A stretch of DNA of 64,000 bases from Halomonas sp. KG2 (lineage in GTDB: Bacteria > Pseudomonadota > Gammaproteobacteria > Pseudomonadales > Halomonadaceae): positions 2,604,001 through 2,668,000 of the forward strand of contig CP098528.1 of assembly GCA_030440445.1 (NCBI GenBank), read 5' to 3'. A program made the translations under genes and the position numbers. The notes beneath the pieces are model-generated. The model saw only the letters and a list, made by a program, of their open reading frames with translations. It was not told where the DNA came from and did no database searches. Positions 59,834-64,000 of the stretch are shown piece by piece. Positions within the stretch are counted from its first letter, which is position 1; every line of letters starts with the position of its first letter.

Positions 59834-60103
59834 GTGCCAGAAAGAACCTTAACACTCACTAATCAGCGCGGCCTTCATGCTCGTGCAGCGACAAAACTCG
59901 TCAAGTGTGGCCAACAGTTTTCGGCCAACATTCACGTTTACAAACAACAACAAATGGCAGACGCGGCCAACATTATGTCGTTATTGATGCTGGCCGCCCC
60001 TTGCGGCACTGAACTTAGAATTCATGCGGAAGGCGATGACGCCGAACAAGCACTAGAGGCGATTGAAGCGCTGTTCGACGCACGTTTTGACGAAGACCAC
60101 TAA
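59834..60103 (+). CDS. ptsO: Nitrogen PTS phosphocarrier protein NPr (PtsO)
   Basis: HPr-like phosphocarrier of the nitrogen PTS. It has 89 residues from a GTG at 59834 (AAGGA upstream). His15 in GLHARAATKLV is the phosphorylation site. The ADAANIMSLLMLAA helix and the final EALFDARFDEDH follow. The last codons and stop lie inside a 19-nt tandem duplication. Confidence 0.95.
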   Translation: MPERTLTLTNQRGLHARAATKLVKCGQQFSANIHVYKQQQMADAANIMSLLMLAAPCGTELRIHAEGDDAEQALEAIEALFDARFDEDH

Positions 60104-60128
60104 CATCAGCGAAGACCAATAACATCAG
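60091..60128. repeat. 19-nt tandem duplication across the ptsO stop
   Basis: Two copies (60091-60109 and 60110-60128) differ at one base. The first contains the last codons and the TAA stop of ptsO, so the second is a duplicated non-coding tail. Confidence 0.8.
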
Positions 60129-60152
60129 CAAAACAGCGTCAGCCAACGTGTT

Positions 60153-60173
60153 AACTGAGCTGTTACCTCAGTT
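60153..60173. terminator. Short hairpin between ptsO and pmbA
   Basis: AACTGAG and CTCAGTT form a 7-bp stem around a 7-nt loop, immediately beside the pmbA stop codon. There is no good T-run, so the role as a terminator is weak. Confidence 0.35.
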
Positions 60174-60174
60174 G

Positions 60175-61515
60175 TTAGTTACCAGCGACGGTCATTGCAT
60201 CAATTAGCCAGCTACCCGTGTGAATACTGCCACGGGTATCGATGTCATCACCGACGGCGACCAAGCCAGCAAACATGCTATTCAAATTACTGGCAATAGT
60301 GAATTCTTCGATAGGGTGCTGTATTTCGCCATTTTCTACCCAGAAGCCTGCAGCGCCTCGCGAATAGTCGCCAGTCACGCCGTTAACCCCCTGCCCCATT
60401 AGCTCAGTCACCCAAATGCCACGCCCCATCTGCTTCAGCAAATCATCTCGGGGCGTCAGCGGCGCTAACAAACGTAAATTGCGCGCACCGCCTGCATTAC
60501 CTGTCGATTGCATACCTAAGCGCCGCGCACTGTAAGCAGACAGCATGTAGCTGGCAACGCTACCCTGCTCAATAAAGCGATTGTTGCGAGTCTGAACGCC
60601 CTCAGCATCAAATGGCGAGCTAGCCGTCGCTCCGACCTCCATAGGCCGTTCTTCCAAGCCAAACCAGCTCGGGAATAGCGAGCTACCTAAACGATCACAT
60701 AAGAAAGAGGATTCGCGATAAAGCGCCCCGCCGGCCAACGCACCCATTAAGTGACCTACCAGGCCGCTGGAAAGCGACGGGTCAAACAGCACCGGGAAGG
60801 TGCCTGTCGGCGGCCGTTGGGCACCTAAACGACGTAGCGTGCGTGATGCCGCTTCGCGACCAACCTCCGCAGGATCTCGAAGCATGGTAGGATTACGAGC
60901 CGAGGTATAATCGTAATCGCGTTGCATGCCCTTCTCATCCTGTGCAATCAGCATGCAGGAAAGTGAATGACTACTGCCTTTCTGGGTGCCGAGGAAACCG
61001 TGGCTGTTAGCGTAAACTCGCACTCCCTCACCACTGGATAGCGAAGCACCTTCCGACTGATGAATCCCCGCTACATCACGCCCAGCTTGCTCACATGCCA
61101 GCGCCAATTCGATTGCTTCGTCAGTCGTCAACGCCCAGGGATAATGCACTTTAAGGTCAGGTAGGTCAGTTGCCATTAGCGACGCATCTGCTAACCCTGC
61201 GGCAGGGTCCTCACCCGTATAACGAGCAATTGCCAGGGCCTTCTCTACCGTGGCTTTAATTGACGCGCTGCTGGCATCGGTAGACGAGGCGCTGCCCTTG
61301 CGCTGCCCAACATATAGCGTAATGGCAATTCCTTGATCACGTGAAAGCTCAACAGTTTCTACTTCACCAAGACGCACGCTTATCCCAAGACCTTGATCTA
61401 CACTAGCGCCTACTTCAGCAGCATCTGCGCCTAATTTTTTTGCCAGCGCAAGCGCCTCTTCAGCACGCTGGGTTAACAGCACCTGCTGGGCCGCTGCATC
61501 AAATGCTTGTGCCAT
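60175..61515 (-). CDS. pmbA: TldE/PmbA metalloprotease subunit
   Basis: Partner of TldD in the TldDE protease, which matures some peptide antibiotics and degrades CcdA in E. coli. It has 446 residues from the ATG at 61515 (AAAAGGAGG upstream). It has the U62-family core (ALALAKKLGADAAEVGAS, FPVLFDPSLSSGLVGHL) but no HExxH motif, as expected for the non-catalytic subunit. tldD is two genes away. Confidence 0.95.
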   Translation of the reverse strand: MAQAFDAAAQQVLLTQRAEEALALAKKLGADAAEVGASVDQGLGISVRLGEVETVELSRDQGIAITLYVGQRKGSASSTDASSASIKATVEKALAIARYTGEDPAAGLADASLMATDLPDLKVHYPWALTTDEAIELALACEQAGRDVAGIHQSEGASLSSGEGVRVYANSHGFLGTQKGSSHSLSCMLIAQDEKGMQRDYDYTSARNPTMLRDPAEVGREAASRTLRRLGAQRPPTGTFPVLFDPSLSSGLVGHLMGALAGGALYRESSFLCDRLGSSLFPSWFGLEERPMEVGATASSPFDAEGVQTRNNRFIEQGSVASYMLSAYSARRLGMQSTGNAGGARNLRLLAPLTPRDDLLKQMGRGIWVTELMGQGVNGVTGDYSRGAAGFWVENGEIQHPIEEFTIASNLNSMFAGLVAVGDDIDTRGSIHTGSWLIDAMTVAGN

Positions 61516-61611
61516 TTTGGCCTCCTTTTCGCCTGAATCGCATTGGCGGATCAATGTTGTGGTCGCAGCCTGATATAATGCTGCAAACGAAACTAATTAG
61601 TGAGTTCTAGT

Positions 61612-62133
61612 ATGCCTAAGCAACGCCCCGAGCCCTTCGATATTGATGAACAAGAAGAGCGCCCCAGTAAATCTCAGCTCAAGCGGGAAATGCATGCCCT
61701 TCAGGCGCTTGGCGAAACGCTTATCGCGATGAAACCTGCCGAGCGCGCAAAATTTCCGCTCTCTGACGACATGTTACGCGCCATAGAAGAAACCTCGCGC
61801 ATCCGCTCCCATGAAGGCCGCCGTCGCCATATGCAATATGTGGGCAAGCTTATTCGCAAAGAAGACCTTACTGCCATACAGGGTGTCTTCGACGCTATCG
61901 AGCAGGAAAAAGAGCAGCGCGATCATGCCTTTCACCGGCTAGAAAAATGGCGCGATCGGTTAGTCGAAGAAGGTGACAGCGCTGTCGATCTATTTATGGC
62001 GGAATACCCTAACGCTGATCGTCAGGCAATACGACAACTAGTACGCAATGCGCGCAAAGAGCGTGAGCAAAGTAAACCGCCGACCAGCTCGCGCAAGCTG
62101 TTCAAACACTTACGCGATACGCTGGCACTCTAA
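61612..62133 (+). CDS. darP: Ribosome-associated protein DarP (YjgA)
   Basis: YjgA-family protein; it associates with late 50S precursors and supports peptidyl-transferase centre assembly in E. coli. It has 173 residues from the ATG at 61612. The family core RPSKSQLKREMHALQALGE and the helix rich in Arg/Lys (RRRHMQYVGKLIRKED) are present. No clear ribosome binding site is visible. It is divergent from pmbA and convergent with tldD. Confidence 0.93.
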   Translation: MPKQRPEPFDIDEQEERPSKSQLKREMHALQALGETLIAMKPAERAKFPLSDDMLRAIEETSRIRSHEGRRRHMQYVGKLIRKEDLTAIQGVFDAIEQEKEQRDHAFHRLEKWRDRLVEEGDSAVDLFMAEYPNADRQAIRQLVRNARKEREQSKPPTSSRKLFKHLRDTLAL

Positions 62134-62175
62134 CTCCTGCATGTCTCAATGACTGGGCCATAAAGGCTAGTTCAT

Positions 62176-62245
62176 AAGGACCAAGTCATTAAGACCAAGT
62201 CATCAAGACCCAGTGATGGCAATCAAGTCACGAAGACTGAGTACC
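62176..62245. repeat. Degenerate ~14-nt tandem repeats near the tldD stop
   Basis: About five imperfect units around AAGACCAAGTCATC, with lengths 15, 14, 16, 12 and 13 nt. The last units run into the final codons of tldD. Confidence 0.6.
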
Positions 62246-63682
62246 ACCGACTGTCAGCTCATCCAGCTTAAGGGTGGGCTGACCGACGCCTACCGGCACT
62301 CCCTGCCCCTCTTTGCCGCAGACACCTATTCCTGTATCCATTTCCATATCATGGCCAATCATTGAAACACGCCCCATTGCCTCAGGACCGTTGCCAATCA
62401 AGGTAGCTCCTTTAACAGGCGCAGTAATTTTGCCATCCTCAATGAGGTAGGCTTCGCTAGCGGAAAATACGAACTTGCCTGATGTAATATCGACCTGACC
62501 ACCACCAAAACTGACCGCATAAATACCGCGCTTAACACTTTTGATAATGTCGGCGGGCTCATCCTGGCCTGCCAGCATGACAGTATTAGTCATACGTGGC
62601 ATCGGCAAATGGGCAAAAGATTCACGCCGCGCATTACCCGTTGGTGCCATATTCATTAACCGTGCATTAAGCTTGTCTTGCATATAGCCAGTTAAAATAC
62701 CGTCTTCAATCAGCGGCGTGTATTGCCCTGGCGTGCCTTCATCGTCCACGCTTAACGAACCACGGCAGTCAGCAACGGTAGCATCGTCGACAACCGTCAC
62801 ACCTTTCGCGGCAACACGTTTCCCCATCTGCCCTGCAAACGCTGAACTGCCCTTACGATTAAAATCGCCTTCAAGCCCGTGGCCCACCGCTTCATGAAGC
62901 AAAATACCTGGCCAGCCAGCACCGAGAACAACAGGCATTTGACCAGCAGGTGCATCGACTGCTTCGAGGTTAACCAAGGCTTGGCGAACAGCCTCTTTCG
63001 CATAGCGTTCCGCTACTTTTTCATCTCGCAGCCTGGACATGGAGTAACGACCGCCGCCCCCAGCACCACCTCGCTCTCGCCGACCGTTTTTAGCCGCGAT
63101 AACACTCACATTAAAACGGACTAATGGGCGGATATCTGCCGCCAAGGTGCCATCACTGGCACGGACTAATACCACTTCATAAGTGCCTGACAATGAGGCA
63201 CTCACTTGGCTAATACAGGGGTCAGCCGCGCGCGCAATGCGGTCTGCTTCTTTTAACATCGCCACTTTTTCGTCAGCGGTAAGCCCCGCCAGCGGGTCAA
63301 GCCCTGCATAACGACCGGCAGCACTGACTGCCACTACCGGCTGCCCAGGTAGCTGCTTACCACTTCGTACAATGCCCGCTGCTGTACGGCCAGTATCCAT
63401 TAGCGCATCTGCGGTAATTTGATTGGAGTAGGCAAAGCCTGTCTTTTCACCTGCTAAGGAGCGCACACCAACACCACCATCAATGTTATAGCTGGCTTCT
63501 TTTACTTCACCATCTTCCAGCACCCACCCCTCTTGCCAAGTACGCTGGAAGTAGAGATCGGCATAATCAATACCAGCCCCCATGGCATAAGACAGCCCTG
63601 TATCTAAGGCATCCAAATCCAGGCCACTCGGTGTCAACAAAATGGAAACAGCGGTATTTACATCGCTCTTATGTGCGGTCAT
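62228..63682 (-). CDS. tldD: Metalloprotease TldD
   Basis: Catalytic subunit of the TldDE protease. It has 484 residues from the ATG at 63682, which overlaps the upstream stop as TAATG. The metal site [11 protein letters not shown] (HExxxH) is intact, and the family segments [20 protein letters not shown] and [20 protein letters not shown] are present. It follows yhdP. Confidence 0.97.
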   Translation of the reverse strand: MTAHKSDVNTAVSILLTPSGLDLDALDTGLSYAMGAGIDYADLYFQRTWQEGWVLEDGEVKEASYNIDGGVGVRSLAGEKTGFAYSNQITADALMDTGRTAAGIVRSGKQLPGQPVVAVSAAGRYAGLDPLAGLTADEKVAMLKEADRIARAADPCISQVSASLSGTYEVVLVRASDGTLAADIRPLVRFNVSVIAAKNGRRERGGAGGGGRYSMSRLRDEKVAERYAKEAVRQALVNLEAVDAPAGQMPVVLGAGWPGILLHEAVGHGLEGDFNRKGSSAFAGQMGKRVAAKGVTVVDDATVADCRGSLSVDDEGTPGQYTPLIEDGILTGYMQDKLNARLMNMAPTGNARRESFAHLPMPRMTNTVMLAGQDEPADIIKSVKRGIYAVSFGGGQVDITSGKFVFSASEAYLIEDGKITAPVKGATLIGNGPEAMGRVSMIGHDMEMDTGIGVCGKEGQGVPVGVGQPTLKLDELTVGGTQSS

Positions 63683-64000
63683 TAAGGGCCTTCTAGAGTG
63701 ATCTGCGGCGACGTCCACGGACCTCGCACGCGATAGTGAATAGTGGTTGCTTGATCTAACGCGCTACCAAACAGCTGGTCCGCTACAAAAAGAGCGCCAC
63801 CTACAATCGGAGCACCTACGGCTATGGCTGCGATAGGCAAGCTCTGGCTAATAGGTAGTGTGACGCCTAGTCGCTGATCAAGTTCACGTTGTATAAGATT
63901 GACGCTTCCCGTCAGGGTTAGCGTGGTAGATGGCGCTTCAATGGAAAGTGGACCGCGCAGCAGTAATTGACCCGCGGCGACATCTGCCGTGCCATGCACC
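63682..64000 (-). CDS. yhdP: YhdP-like AsmA-family protein, C-terminal end (partial)
   Basis: The last ~105 residues of a large AsmA-like protein; the rest is beyond the window. In E. coli YhdP helps carry phospholipids to the outer membrane. The segment reads as beta-helix-type repeats ([24 protein letters not shown]) ending in the [14 protein letters not shown] pattern typical of the family C-terminus. A hydrophobic stretch ([23 protein letters not shown]) is included. Its stop overlaps the tldD start (TAATG). Confidence 0.82.
   Translation of the reverse strand, partial: VHGTADVAAGQLLLRGPLSIEAPSTTLTLTGSVNLIQRELDQRLGVTLPISQSLPIAAIAVGAPIVGGALFVADQLFGSALDQATTIHYRVRGPWTSPQITLEGP

Overview
The window is an uninterrupted stretch of core chromosome from a gammaproteobacterium. 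Gene order and protein features best fit a Halomonas/Vreelandella-type member of the Halomonadaceae. The dcw block, secA-argJ, rsmI-rnpB, petABC and mla-kds-lpt-rpoN blocks lie in the order known from Pseudomonas-like genomes, and base composition looks to be in the mid-50s % GC by eye. I see no phage, transposon, integron or CRISPR signal, no tRNA, and no obviously foreign segment.

Layout. Positions 1-8 kb hold msbA (partial), comEC, a DUF2062 protein, the lolCD lipoprotein exporter and the agmatine-to-putrescine pair aguAB. Positions 8-14 kb hold a Nudix/ThiE-like fusion, argJ, secA, a small secretory ORF just upstream of secA, and dciA. Positions 14-32 kb are the division and cell-wall cluster on the minus strand (rsmH ftsL ftsI murE murF mraY murD ftsW murG murC ddlB ftsQ ftsA ftsZ lpxC). 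It is headed by the RNase P RNA gene, and mraZ is missing. Positions 32-37 kb hold rsmI diverging from lpoA-yraN-diaA-dolP. Positions 37-45 kb hold sspAB, the cytochrome bc1 operon petABC, rplM-rpsI, zapE diverging from zapG, a NIF3-family gene and a DegS/AlgW protease. Positions 45-53 kb hold hisGD, murA, ibaG and the phospholipid transport operon mlaFEDCB. Positions 53-60 kb hold kdsD-kdsC-lptC-lptA-lptB-rpoN-hpf-ptsN-rapZ-ptsO. Positions 60-64 kb hold pmbA, darP/yjgA, tldD and the end of yhdP.

The genes work largely on the envelope. They make peptidoglycan precursors (mur, ddl, mraY, murA), carry out septation (fts, zap), make and export LPS (lpxC, kdsCD, msbA, lptABC), keep lipid asymmetry (mla), and traffic lipoproteins and proteins (lolCD, secA). 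Alongside are nitrogen-PTS and sigma-54 regulation and respiratory-chain genes.

The most interesting item is the 122-residue ORF at 13024-13392, immediately upstream of secA. It has a basic, signal-like N-terminus and an Arg-Gly-Pro-Pro motif seven codons before its stop. This is the architecture of secA-monitoring ribosome-arrest peptides (SecM and the RAPP-type family). Other items are the lost mraZ, an unusual 318-nt ftsQ-ftsA spacer, and degenerate 14-19-nt tandem repeats in at least five intergenic spacers. Starts were re-chosen wherever a ribosome binding site or family length favoured an internal codon.
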